Origin: Acidobacteriota bacterium
GTDB lineage: Bacteria > Acidobacteriota > Terriglobia > Terriglobales > Acidobacteriaceae
Length of the DNA stretch: 64,000 nt
Direction: 5' to 3'
NCBI GenBank assembly: GCA_018268895.1
Contig: JAFDVP010000012.1
Location: forward strand, 434,001 to 498,000
Made by a program: the position numbers and the translations under genes
Notes under the pieces: generated by a model
Told to the model about the DNA's origin: nothing
Seen by the model: only the letters and a program-made list of their open reading frames with translations
Database searches by the model: none
Part shown: positions 52,156 through 60,954 of the stretch, one piece after another
Layout: every line of letters starts with the position of its first letter
Position numbering within the stretch: position 1 is the first letter of the stretch

Positions 52156-55100
52156 TTAGAACCAGAATGGCGTCGGCCTACGCCCGTAATAAGGTTTAGG
52201 AGGCATGTTGGGGTTCACAGCATCGGCACCGGCTCCTGAGAGATAGTCTCTGGTTGCATCTATGGCGTCCTGATGCCAATAAGCGTCGGGACCTTGGTGA
52301 GCCATATTACGTGAATTACCGTACCAAGGGCGATAATCATGAGAGCCGGAGTATGAATCTTGAACGGCATGTAATCCGCGCGCAAAATCCCACAGGCCGT
52401 TCTTTCTGCCTGCCATAGATCTTACAAAGTCGGCAGTACCGTCATGAGCCTCCTTTGGCGTCTGAACTGGACCGTCAGGGAGATATCCGCTCATTCCATG
52501 CTGATTTGCATCAACAGCTGAAGTATCTTGAGTTCCATTGAAATCGACGGCAGCAACCATGAGTCCGAGCGTTGCGGAATCTAACATTCCTAGTTCCGCC
52601 GATCTCGCGCCTTGGTACGTTTCGTATACATGGACTATGGAGTTTGACGTACCTAGAGGATCTGTGTAGTTCAATGGATTGTTGCTCGTGTAAGCATACA
52701 GATTGATGCCGCCAGCAATTCCGATGGGATCTTCTGAGAGAAATCTACCCGTCGCGGGACTATAATATCTGGAGCGGTAATAGTAGAGACCGGCAGTGTC
52801 GATCTCACGCCCGGTGTAAGCAAAACTGTTCGTAGTGGATGCGCCCGATACCGTCGTGTTGCCAAACGGTTCATAGCTGTACTGAGTCTGGACAGTTCCG
52901 TTTGTATCGGTCAGCGCCACGGTACTACCTAGCGCATCAGTTAATAAAGTTGACGTCCCAGACGAATCGGTTCGAGTGAAGATTTCGTCAACCCCTCCAG
53001 TTAACAGATTCGCAGTAGGTGAGCCGGCACTAAGTTCCTGTACCGGATTCGCTCCGTCGTACAGGATATTTGTGCTCGCCACTCCAGATATGGTTTTGGT
53101 GATTCGCCGGCCGAAGGGATCGTAAGCGTATGTAGCTGCGCCTCCAGAATCGATCGAAACAAGGTGATTGCGAGCATCCCACGAATACGTGTGCAATCCG
53201 TCGTTGGTCAGATTTCCATTCACGTCGTATGTAAGAGGCATCGACCTTGATTGTGTTAGCTGGTTGGCGGCATTGTAGACGTTCCCAGTCATGGCCTGCG
53301 GCAAGACGGTTCGTGCAAAGCTGCCGGTGACTGAACTCTCGCGGCCGGCACCATCGTAGCTATACTGCAAATCACCTATAGGCAGAGACGCTTTGCTATA
53401 CGTAAGACTGGTGAGCTGCGATGCAGCGTCGTATGCATAGGTAGCGAGAACCCCATTGGGCTGCAGCATGCTTGTCCTTCGGCCAACGGAATCATAGCCT
53501 AGCTGAACGTTCACTGTACCCTGAGTGATCTGAGTCAACCGATTGCCAGTGTCGTAAGAGTAAGAGATCTGGGGTTGTCCGGTGACTGTCATAGTCAGGC
53601 GTCTTCCTATGGCGTCGGTGGTGTAGCTTATGGAACCTTGCGGTGAGGTAACGGACGCTACGTGATCGAGATTATCGTAGCCGACCGTCATCGTGCCTGC
53701 TATTGAGTCGGATGCTTGCGTCAGCCGATTGCCTGCATCCCACGTATATGTGATTGTGCTCTCAAAGGCAGGCCCGGCTTGTGTGCCGAAGCCAACAAAG
53801 GTTAAACGGTCGAGGCCGTCGTATTGGTAAGATGTTATCTTTCCGCGCCGATCCGTATAACGAATTAGATTCCCATTTGGATCGTAGATTGAAGAATCTG
53901 GATTCCCCAACGGATCGGTCTTCGTCTGAAGACGGTCCATGTTGTCGAAGATAAACGTTGTGGGATTGGCCGTGTTTCGCGCGTCGGTTACGCTTGTCGT
54001 ATTTCCGTTCGGATCGTATCCAAAGGCTGTCGAGCCAGCAGATGGATCGACGATTTGCATAATTTGGTTAAGGGAATCAAAAGTCGTTTGGACACTTTGG
54101 CCAAGAGGATTAGTAATAGAAGCAACTCTGCCCGCTTCATCCACAAAGTAAGACATGGCTCGTTGAAGAGGATCGGTGATTCCACTCAGATCGCCGCCCA
54201 AATACGCCATTTGTGTAGTGTTCCCAGCAGCGTCCGTTGCAGATACCAGTTGGCCAGCGGGGTTGTACGATAGCGAACTGCTCGAACCATCTGCATTCGT
54301 AATCCCAATGAGATTACCGGTGGCGTCGTGCTGGAATGCGACGGTACGCCCAACAGCATCTGTTACAGAGGCTAACTGATTGAATTGCGACTCATATACG
54401 AACGAGGTTGTCGTTGCATTCGGGGTTCCACTCAAGTGCGTAACACTTGTTGTGTTGCCCATCGAGTCGTACGTGTAGCTCGTCGTCCGGTTGAGACCAT
54501 CTGTGATTCCCAATAAAAGCCCTGTTCCTGCCTGAACGTTGTAGGTGACAGCCTGCTGCTCCGGCTTCCCGGATGCACGAATTTCCGAGCTCATGAATCC
54601 ATCCGCATTAAAGAAGACCTTGCGAACATTGCCTCGTGGATCGGTTACATCGGTCTCGCTGGCAGTTAATCCTTGTTTGACATAGGTAGTATCGATTCCC
54701 CCGCTGTTCAACACATACTTGAATAAGTAGGTAGAGCCATCGACCATGACTTGTTTCGACACCATATTATGAGTGTCATAGTAGTTCGTTATATAGGTGA
54801 TATTCCTGGGGTCCTTGATGGTTGTCATGTTATTGTTGGTGTCGTAGCCAAAGGTAGTCGTCCCACTGTTAGCATCTTTTACTGTGCTGAGCCGACCATT
54901 CGTGTCGTATGTGTAGAACACGGTACGGCCGGCGTTATCGGACGCCTGTGTGACCCGGTTCGAGGGATCGTAGGTGTACTGAATCCATCTTCCGTTCGGC
55001 GATGTAATACGGGTCAGATTGTTGTTCGGGTCCCGAGTGAATGTCAGGGCGTTTCCATTCCGGTCAGTTGTACCGATCAACGCCGCCTGCAAAAAGTTTG

Positions 55101-57507
55101 TTGCCCCGCTGCTCTCGGGGAAAAACATTTTTGATCCATTCTTCATGCTGAGTGTCCAGCCGGTTCCATTCCAAACGATCTGGGAGCCGTAGTATGGCGT
55201 CGAAGCAACGAGGCATTTGAGTACTGCGTCGGTCCAACTGGTCCCGGGCGAAACGCGGTCGTAGTGAATGCGCCCTCCGTCCGGTTGAATAAGATCCATA
55301 TACGTATAGGCGCTACCATCACCGATAAGATAGATGTCATAGTTTGACATCGTTCCGATACCAAATGCATGTGAAACAGGGTCCATCTGGCGATATGTAC
55401 GCGTCAGCTGGATTGGAATAATATCGGGCAAGGCGAGGTCCGTCTTGCTGTACACGAACAGTCCCGTTTCCAAATTGACTGGATCGCCTGCGACGCAAGT
55501 AGCTGGCGGCCCAGTACACCCAGGAGGCGGACCTAACGGAGGGCCGGGGGGTCCACCAACCATAGCCCCTGTGAATTCATAAATGACGACACCCGGGTTG
55601 GGAACGACCTGCTTCGCGTCGGCCGTCACGAATCCTTGGCCGTATACATACCAGCCTTTTGAGTCCGCATCGTAATTCCAAAAATTGAATGATGACTGCG
55701 GTGGCTGGTTGTATGTGTTTGGGTAAAATAAGCGCGCACCTTGCGTTCCACCTGGTTCGTCATATCCCTCTAGGTAAGCGCCTCCCGGCTGGATTGTGAA
55801 GTAGATAGGCACTCTGACACCCTTTGGTAACGGGAATGGTGGCTGATTGACTGGGATTGGAGTGATTCCAATTTTCGTAACAAGTTTGTCGTTTCGATCA
55901 TGAATGACCGCTCCCGCCGGTAAATGGAGTTCGAGCCCTGGCAGAAGTGCGTTGGTAACGATCATCTCTCGATCGGTTGGAGAGGGGAGAGTCACCTCGT
56001 CCGTGGTATCCAGCGCCGTCATCCAAATGGTGTAATCGAGGACATTCGTCTTCTTTGCCACGATGTCGACGCCGTCCTCATATATCCCGTAGGTCAAATC
56101 CCTGTTTTGCGCTGTCGAACCATCAATCCACATCACATGGTGACCGCTCGGAACGTCGGTTAGCAAGAAGCGTCCGGTCCGGTCCGTGCGTGTAACACGG
56201 TCTCCGATTTGTAGTGTTGTGTTGAGCAGCGGCTCGCCGTTGAGCTGTAACACTTGGCCGGAAACAGCAGTTACTCCTTTGTGCGCCTGCAATGGAGGCA
56301 ACTTTCGTGCAGGAGAGTTGAACGGATCAGCCGGAGCTGGCGGTGCACCGCTGGGGGCTGCGGGGGATTGTGCGCCACCCTCTGTCGTGAAGCGAATAGT
56401 CGTATCTGAAAGCTGCGTTCCAGAAGTATCCGTCGCGCCTTGAATAGCCAAGACGTATTCGCTCCCGGCAAGCAACTCCTGTGATGGAGTAACAAAGGCG
56501 AGCATTCCAGCCTCGGCAGGAATAACCGATACAGGGACATTTCCCTTCGGTCCGCGGAGCGTAACGGTTTTATCCGTGATACTTGTGACTGCTAGTTGTC
56601 TTGAGAACCTCAAATCGACGACAACGGATAGAGGGACATCTTGTGCTCCATCCAAGGGAATGGATTCTGAGATGGATGGGATTGCCGTATCACTATCAAC
56701 GGGTTTGTTCTGCAGAATCTGAGTCAGTTGAAGCGTTGGATAGATGATCTCCCCCGTCGTCAGCTGCTTACCTTCAGCATCAATTCCTCCCCACAAAAGA
56801 ACTGAACCGTCGGACCGTAACGATCCAGTGTGCGCCTGCCTCGCAATCCGCAACTTAAAAGAGGCGGGCTGACCAAGAGAGATCCGATAATCCCAAACCT
56901 CCAATGTATCCGTCGATTTGCCAGATTTTGAAATGCCTCCAGCGATCAGTACCCGGCCATCCGTGATCAGAGTTGCGGTATGAAACGCGCGAGGGGTAAG
57001 ACCGGCTGTGTTGACGGCCTGAAAAGTGAGGGTCGCTGGGTCGAATATTTCACCGTCCTGCAGCACTTGCCCATCTGATCCGATACCACCGAAGATGAGA
57101 ACAGCACCGTTGGGTAAAACCGTCGCGGTGTGGCCGTACCGCGCCTCTACGAGACCATTTGAGAGCTGCCTGGATGTGTCGGCTGCGAGGTCCCTGATAA
57201 AGACTGCCGTGGTTGGATGATTCCCAACCTGACCGCCAATAGAAAGTAGATTGCCATTAGGCAGCAGAGTGAATGTATTGCCCGCTATCTTTTCGTCTTT
57301 CGCGTTGGTTGCAGAAACTGCCGTGCCAACAGATGAGTATGAAGCATTTTTAAAATAAGCCCGTTCCAGCACCCTCGTAGAGGGCCGATCAAACCCACGA
57401 GTTGTACGTTGAGCAGCCACGCGGGGAACACTGCACTGGCCAAGAAGGATAGTGGCAACAGCGATACGCCAACCAGTCGATATTAGTTTCTCAACACTTA
57501 CGCTCAT
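52156..57507 (-). CDS. Secreted Kelch/RHS-repeat protein with Zn-phospholipase C-like C-terminal tip
   Basis: A 1783-residue exported polymorphic-toxin-like protein. A signal peptide ends near PRVAAQ. Kelch repeats (about 70-230: RYGHTATVLPNGAVLIFGG, FHTATLITDGRVLIAGG) precede a bacterial Ig-like domain (about 275-385) and a carboxypeptidase-regulatory domain (about 415-475). A DUF6531-type entry motif (DPVNLETGLFVYSKTDLALP) near 680 opens many YD/RHS repeats (about 750-1560), ending in the RHS core (SEDPIGIAGGINLYAYTSNN, then DPLGT). After the core, about 135 residues form a variable tip with LHAVQDSYSGSHDYR and AHQGPDAYWHQD, resembling the His/Asp zinc site of PLC/S1-P1 enzymes. Toxicity is inferred. 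Confidence 0.85.
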   Translation of the reverse strand: MSVSVEKLISTGWRIAVATILLGQCSVPRVAAQRTTRGFDRPSTRVLERAYFKNASYSSVGTAVSATNAKDEKIAGNTFTLLPNGNLLSIGGQVGNHPTTAVFIRDLAADTSRQLSNGLVEARYGHTATVLPNGAVLIFGGIGSDGQVLQDGEIFDPATLTFQAVNTAGLTPRAFHTATLITDGRVLIAGGISKSGKSTDTLEVWDYRISLGQPASFKLRIARQAHTGSLRSDGSVLLWGGIDAEGKQLTTGEIIYPTLQLTQILQNKPVDSDTAIPSISESIPLDGAQDVPLSVVVDLRFSRQLAVTSITDKTVTLRGPKGNVPVSVIPAEAGMLAFVTPSQELLAGSEYVLAIQGATDTSGTQLSDTTIRFTTEGGAQSPAAPSGAPPAPADPFNSPARKLPPLQAHKGVTAVSGQVLQLNGEPLLNTTLQIGDRVTRTDRTGRFLLTDVPSGHHVMWIDGSTAQNRDLTYGIYEDGVDIVAKKTNVLDYTIWMTALDTTDEVTLPSPTDREMIVTNALLPGLELHLPAGAVIHDRNDKLVTKIGITPIPVNQPPFPLPKGVRVPIYFTIQPGGAYLEGYDEPGGTQGARLFYPNTYNQPPQSSFNFWNYDADSKGWYVYGQGFVTADAKQVVPNPGVVIYEFTGAMVGGPPGPPLGPPPGCTGPPATCVAGDPVNLETGLFVYSKTDLALPDIIPIQLTRTYRQMDPVSHAFGIGTMSNYDIYLIGDGSAYTYMDLIQPDGGRIHYDRVSPGTSWTDAVLKCLVASTPYYGSQIVWNGTGWTLSMKNGSKMFFPESSGATNFLQAALIGTTDRNGNALTFTRDPNNNLTRITSPNGRWIQYTYDPSNRVTQASDNAGRTVFYTYDTNGRLSTVKDANSGTTTFGYDTNNNMTTIKDPRNITYITNYYDTHNMVSKQVMVDGSTYLFKYVLNSGGIDTTYVKQGLTASETDVTDPRGNVRKVFFNADGFMSSEIRASGKPEQQAVTYNVQAGTGLLLGITDGLNRTTSYTYDSMGNTTSVTHLSGTPNATTTSFVYESQFNQLASVTDAVGRTVAFQHDATGNLIGITNADGSSSSLSYNPAGQLVSATDAAGNTTQMAYLGGDLSGITDPLQRAMSYFVDEAGRVASITNPLGQSVQTTFDSLNQIMQIVDPSAGSTAFGYDPNGNTTSVTDARNTANPTTFIFDNMDRLQTKTDPLGNPDSSIYDPNGNLIRYTDRRGKITSYQYDGLDRLTFVGFGTQAGPAFESTITYTWDAGNRLTQASDSIAGTMTVGYDNLDHVASVTSPQGSISYTTDAIGRRLTMTVTGQPQISYSYDTGNRLTQITQGTVNVQLGYDSVGRRTSMLQPNGVLATYAYDAASQLTSLTYSKASLPIGDLQYSYDGAGRESSVTGSFARTVLPQAMTGNVYNAANQLTQSRSMPLTYDVNGNLTNDGLHTYSWDARNHLVSIDSGGAATYAYDPFGRRITKTISGVASTNILYDGANPVQELSAGSPTANLLTGGVDEIFTRTDSSGTSTLLTDALGSTVALTDTNGTVQTQYSYEPFGNTTVSGASTTNSFAYTGREIDTAGLYYYRSRYYSPATGRFLSEDPIGIAGGINLYAYTSNNPLNYTDPLGTSNSIVHVYETYQGARSAELGMLDSATLGLMVAAVDFNGTQDTSAVDANQHGMSGYLPDGPVQTPKEAHDGTADFVRSMAGRKNGLWDFARGLHAVQDSYSGSHDYRPWYGNSRNMAHQGPDAYWHQDAIDATRDYLSGAGADAVNPNMPPKPYYGRRPTPFWF

Positions 57508-57594
57508 AGGTCGCTCTCAATCGTTGGAACATTGGCTTCGTTTAGTCTGTGATACTGATACTCTCCGACTACCTTTGCTGTCGGGCTCAATAAG

Positions 57595-58800
57595 CTAGTG
57601 ATACGTTGCTGTCACTCCACCAACTCCATTGCCGGGATCAATCAGCACCGAGTACGTTCCCGTACTGGGCAGCGTCATATTGCCAGTGTCGAGATTGCCT
57701 GCACCACAACTTAGTGGGTTAGACAACGTACTGCCGTCCGGGTTCAGGATCGTGTATCGCACGCACGTGTTGTACGACCCACTGGTAAAGGCGAGATCGA
57801 TGACTTGGCTAGCTGTCCCACTGAATGTGAGATCGAAGATTTGCCCAGCCAACGTACTGCTCACCGTGAGAGGTGTGTTGTATTGAAGGGCCTGATTGAT
57901 CCTTTGCGTAAGCGTTGCCGTTACTCCACCGACTCCGTTGCCGGGATCGAGCAAGACTGAGTAGGTTCCAGTACTTGGTAGTGTCAAATTACCTGTCGAT
58001 AAATTACCTGAGCCGCAACTTAGCGGGTTAGATAATGTACTGCCGTCCGGGTTCAGGATCGTATATCGCACGCACGTGTTGTACGTGCCATTGGTAAAGG
58101 CGAGATCGATGACCTGACTTGCTGTTCCGCTGAAAGTGAGATTGAAGATTTGCCCAGCCAACGTACTGTTCACCGAAACAGGAGTATTCAGCTGTAGTGT
58201 TTGGTTACTACGTTGGGTCAGCATTGCTGTTGCCCCGCCCACCCCGTTGCCCGGATCAATCAGCACGGAGTACGTCCCCGTACTCGGCAGTGTCAGATTG
58301 CCTGTCGATAAATTACCTGAGCCGCAACTTAGCGGGTTAGATAATGTACTTCCATCCGGGTTCAGGATCGTATATCGCACGCACGTGTTGTACGAACCAT
58401 TGGTGAAGGCAAGGTCGATAACCTGGCTTGCTGTTCCGCTGAACGTGAGATCGAAGATTTGTCCAGCCAACGTACTGCTCACCGAAAGCGGCGTATTGAA
58501 TTGCAGCGTCTGGTTTATCTCCTGCGTTAGGGTTGCTGTTACTCCACCAACTCCGTTGCCAGGGTCGAGCCACACCGAGTATGTCCCGGTGCCAGGCAGC
58601 GTCAGATTGCCTGTCGATAAATTGCCTGAGCCGCAACTTAGCGGGTTAGACAATGTGCTGCCGTTAGGGTTCAGGATCGTGTATCTCACGCAGGTGTTGT
58701 ACGTGCCATTAGTGAAGGCAAGATCGACGATCTGGCCAGCAGTTCCACTGAAGGAGAGATTGAAGATTTGCCCAGTCGCAGTACTGCTGACCGAAAGCGG
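57595..58800 (-). pseudogene. Truncated 103-residue-repeat (PPC-like) exported protein
   Basis: The frame codes for four tandem repeats of exactly 103 residues, each with TPLSVSSTLAGQIFDLTFSG, YNTCVRYTILNPDGSTLSNP and LTLPSTGTYSVLxDPGNGVGG, a beta-rich unit similar to pre-peptidase C-terminal domains. The first repeat begins at the junction with a truncated ADOP gene, with no signal peptide or start of its own. The last repeat breaks off at GGVTATYH instead of GGVTATLTQ. It therefore looks truncated at both ends. Alternatively a short reading from GTG 58815 could be translated. Confidence 0.65.
57600..58800 (-). repeat. Four 309-base tandem repeats
   Basis: Conserved landmarks (the TTAGCGGGTT word at 57711-57720, 58020-58029, 58329-58338 and 58638-58647) recur every 309 bases exactly. 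The repeats are strongly similar at DNA level, implying recent duplication or gene conversion. Confidence 0.85.
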
Positions 58801-59678
58801 TGTCCAATGACCCACCGCCCCTGACTTCCGCGCTTGTCCAGGTTGCTCGATCCTTCAATCTGTTGCTGATTCACGAGAGGTGCCCAAAACGCTGGCGTAT
58901 AAAACGCTTCGGTGCCGCGAAACCCCGGCGGCGCGACCCCAAGAATCGTGTAGGCAAACTTGTTCAGTCGAACAGTACGGCCCACCACACCTGTGTCTCC
59001 CTGGAAATGGCTCTGCCAAAAGGCATAACTGAACACAATGTAAGGAGCGCTGTTCGGCCCATTCTCATCTGTACCGTGGAAGAAGCGACCTAAATAAGGA
59101 TGAACTCCCAATACATCAAAGTAATTGCCGCTTGCCGTGTACAACCAGACCGGAGATGGGTTTCCATCCGTATCCAGACCAGCCGTTGATATTTCGTAAG
59201 CTATGAGACCGTCGAAGCTCCGATTGCGGTCACGCAAATCGACGTAATCGGGATACGACATCCCGGGAGAATGGCCCTTGCCAACCTCAATCTGGTAGAG
59301 GTTTTGCCCGTCCGAAACGTTCAGCGGACGCAGCACTAGCCCATTCAGCAGGCTAAAGACAACTGCATTCGCACCTATACACAATGTCAATGTCAGTATG
59401 GCCGTCAGCGTAAATCCGGGGGATTTACCCAAATGCCGTAGTGCAAATCGCACATCAGCAACAATGCTCTCCACGGTTGGCCACTGCCACACTTCGCGGC
59501 TGCGCTCTTCCAGTACTGTCCGGTTACCGAAAGCTCGACGGGCTTTTTTCTCGGCTTCCTCGCGGCTCATGCCTTCGCCCATCAACTGCTCCGCGTGCTC
59601 TTCCACGTGAAGACGAATTTCCTCGGAGAGTTCCTCGTAAAGCTTGCCGCGACGAAATATATCTGGTATCCAGCTCAT
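58801..59678 (-). pseudogene. 3'-truncated ADOP permease
   Basis: The N-terminal third of an acidobacterial duplicated orphan permease. It has the helical N-domain (ELSEEIRLHVEEHAEQLMGEGM, REEAEKKARRAFGN), the first transmembrane segment (GFTLTAILTLTLCIGANAVVFSLLNGLVL) and part of the MacB-type periplasmic domain (YFDVLGVHPYLGRFF). Homology stops at about RGSQGRWVIG (58801), where the frame enters the repeat protein DNA, so the remaining transmembrane segments and second permease half are missing. The start (59678) has AGGAG seven bases upstream. It is paired with the PadR gene upstream, as usual for ADOPs. Confidence 0.75.
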
Positions 59679-59703
59679 TTGGGAACTCCTCTTGATTGGT
59701 CCG

Positions 59704-60075
59704 TCAGTTCGCTGTGCCCTTGCTCGTATCAAGGACCAGTGCAATGCCTGCGAACATGCGTTCGAAACTGGAGATCTGTTGTTCCAGATGGCGCAGACCT
59801 GAAGCCGTGATCTGGTAGGTTCGCACTCGGCGATTGTTTGAGGAGATGCCCCACTCCGCCTTTACCAGCTTTGCCTTGAGCAGCCTCTGCAGCGCCGGAT
59901 AGAGCGAACCTTCTTCCACCTGAAGCAGATTCTTGGATCGTTGCTGAATGTGTTGGACCAGCGCATATCCGTGGGCTGGCTGGCGGCGAAGCGACTCGAG
60001 AATCATCATTTCGAGTGCACCAGGAAATAGATCGCGAGAAGTCGTTTCTGTCATAGGCTTGTTTGCTACAGGCAT
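59704..60075 (-). CDS. PadR-family transcriptional regulator
   Basis: A 123-residue winged-helix regulator of the PadR family. The family pattern is visible: DLFPGALEMMILESLRRQPAHGYALVQHIQ, then VEEGSLYPALQRLLKAKLVKAEW and RTYQITASGLRHLEQ. It lies 25 bases upstream of the truncated ADOP gene and is co-oriented, the standard PadR-ADOP pairing. An alternative start is the ATG at 60054. A TATACT element lies about 10 bases before the ATG, so the gene may be autoregulated and nearly leaderless. Its ADOP target is now broken, so it may be evolving freely or serve other genes. Confidence 0.9.
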   Translation of the reverse strand: MPVANKPMTETTSRDLFPGALEMMILESLRRQPAHGYALVQHIQQRSKNLLQVEEGSLYPALQRLLKAKLVKAEWGISSNNRRVRTYQITASGLRHLEQQISSFERMFAGIALVLDTSKGTAN

Positions 60076-60334
60076 AGAGTGAACAAGTATAGTCTTTTTC
60101 TCAACAAGAAATTCGGTCGAACCCTTTCCGGGGGTGAGGTTTTGAGGTCAACTGGCGAGAACAGCCGCCACAGTCATCGAAATCGGCAGAGGCCGATTCG
60201 TCATCAATGAGTGCATTGGCGATTTGGCACTCGTTGACGGAACGCGTTTCACAGGACTTAGAGGGCGAGTTCTGCCGATAGCTCCTGTAAACTTTCATTG
60301 GTACGTGCCTGTTTTCGCACAAAGGAGTAGTCGA

Positions 60335-60838
60335 GTGGCAACGATTTATTGCGTGTGCGGCCCAGTTGCATCCGGTAAGAGCACTTATTCGACAACTCTC
60401 GCCAAACAGAACGGTGCAATTGTTTTCTCCATAGACAAGTGGATGAACACGCTCTTCGGTAAGGATATCCCCGTAGGTTCAGGTCCAAGCGACTTTGCAT
60501 GGTTTTCAGAACGCGTTGACGGTTGTGAGGAACAATCCTGGCAGATTGTCGAGCAACTGTTGCGGCGTGACGTGAACGTGGTACTTGACTGGGGCTTTAT
60601 CCGCCGGGAGCGTCGTAATAAGGTCAATCAGAGAGCCGCCGCTAGTGACTACAAGGTCGAGTGGCACGTTCTTGAGAGCGACAAAGAGGTCAGGCGAGAA
60701 CGCTTGGAAGGACGGAACGAAAACGGTGGCGCAACTTTCGCCTTTCAAGTGACACCAGCTATGTTCGATTTCGCGGAACGCCTCTACGAACCACCGCAGA
60801 AGGATGAGCTTCCCTCCGCGATCCGTTCCCAATCGTGA
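60335..60838 (+). CDS. AAA/P-loop kinase-like ATP-binding protein
   Basis: A 167-residue single-domain P-loop protein. The Walker A motif VCGPVASGKSTYS is at residues 7-19, and a second acidic strand (VNVVLDWGFIRRERR) resembles the Walker B/lid region of small kinases of the AAA_33/zeta-toxin/nucleoside-kinase group. The start is a GTG with AAAGGAG eight bases upstream; longer frames from 60224 lack a ribosome-binding site. The gene is single and convergent with the ADOP gene. Candidate substrates are small molecules or an antibiotic, but the function is not known. Confidence 0.75.
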   Translation: MATIYCVCGPVASGKSTYSTTLAKQNGAIVFSIDKWMNTLFGKDIPVGSGPSDFAWFSERVDGCEEQSWQIVEQLLRRDVNVVLDWGFIRRERRNKVNQRAAASDYKVEWHVLESDKEVRRERLEGRNENGGATFAFQVTPAMFDFAERLYEPPQKDELPSAIRSQS

Positions 60839-60954
60839 GCTGAGCACGGCCTGCGGTTCAGTACCGATATCTCGGCTTCTGTTTACTAATCCCATCGCGA
60901 TGAGTGACTCGGCGATTTACCAACAACTGGCAAGAGAATGGATGGATTTGCCCA

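Noticed and set aside
52156..57507. T6SS-delivered RHS effector
   Set aside because: It has a Sec signal peptide and Kelch/Ig domains, and no PAAR, VgrG, Hcp or EagR-type gene is nearby.
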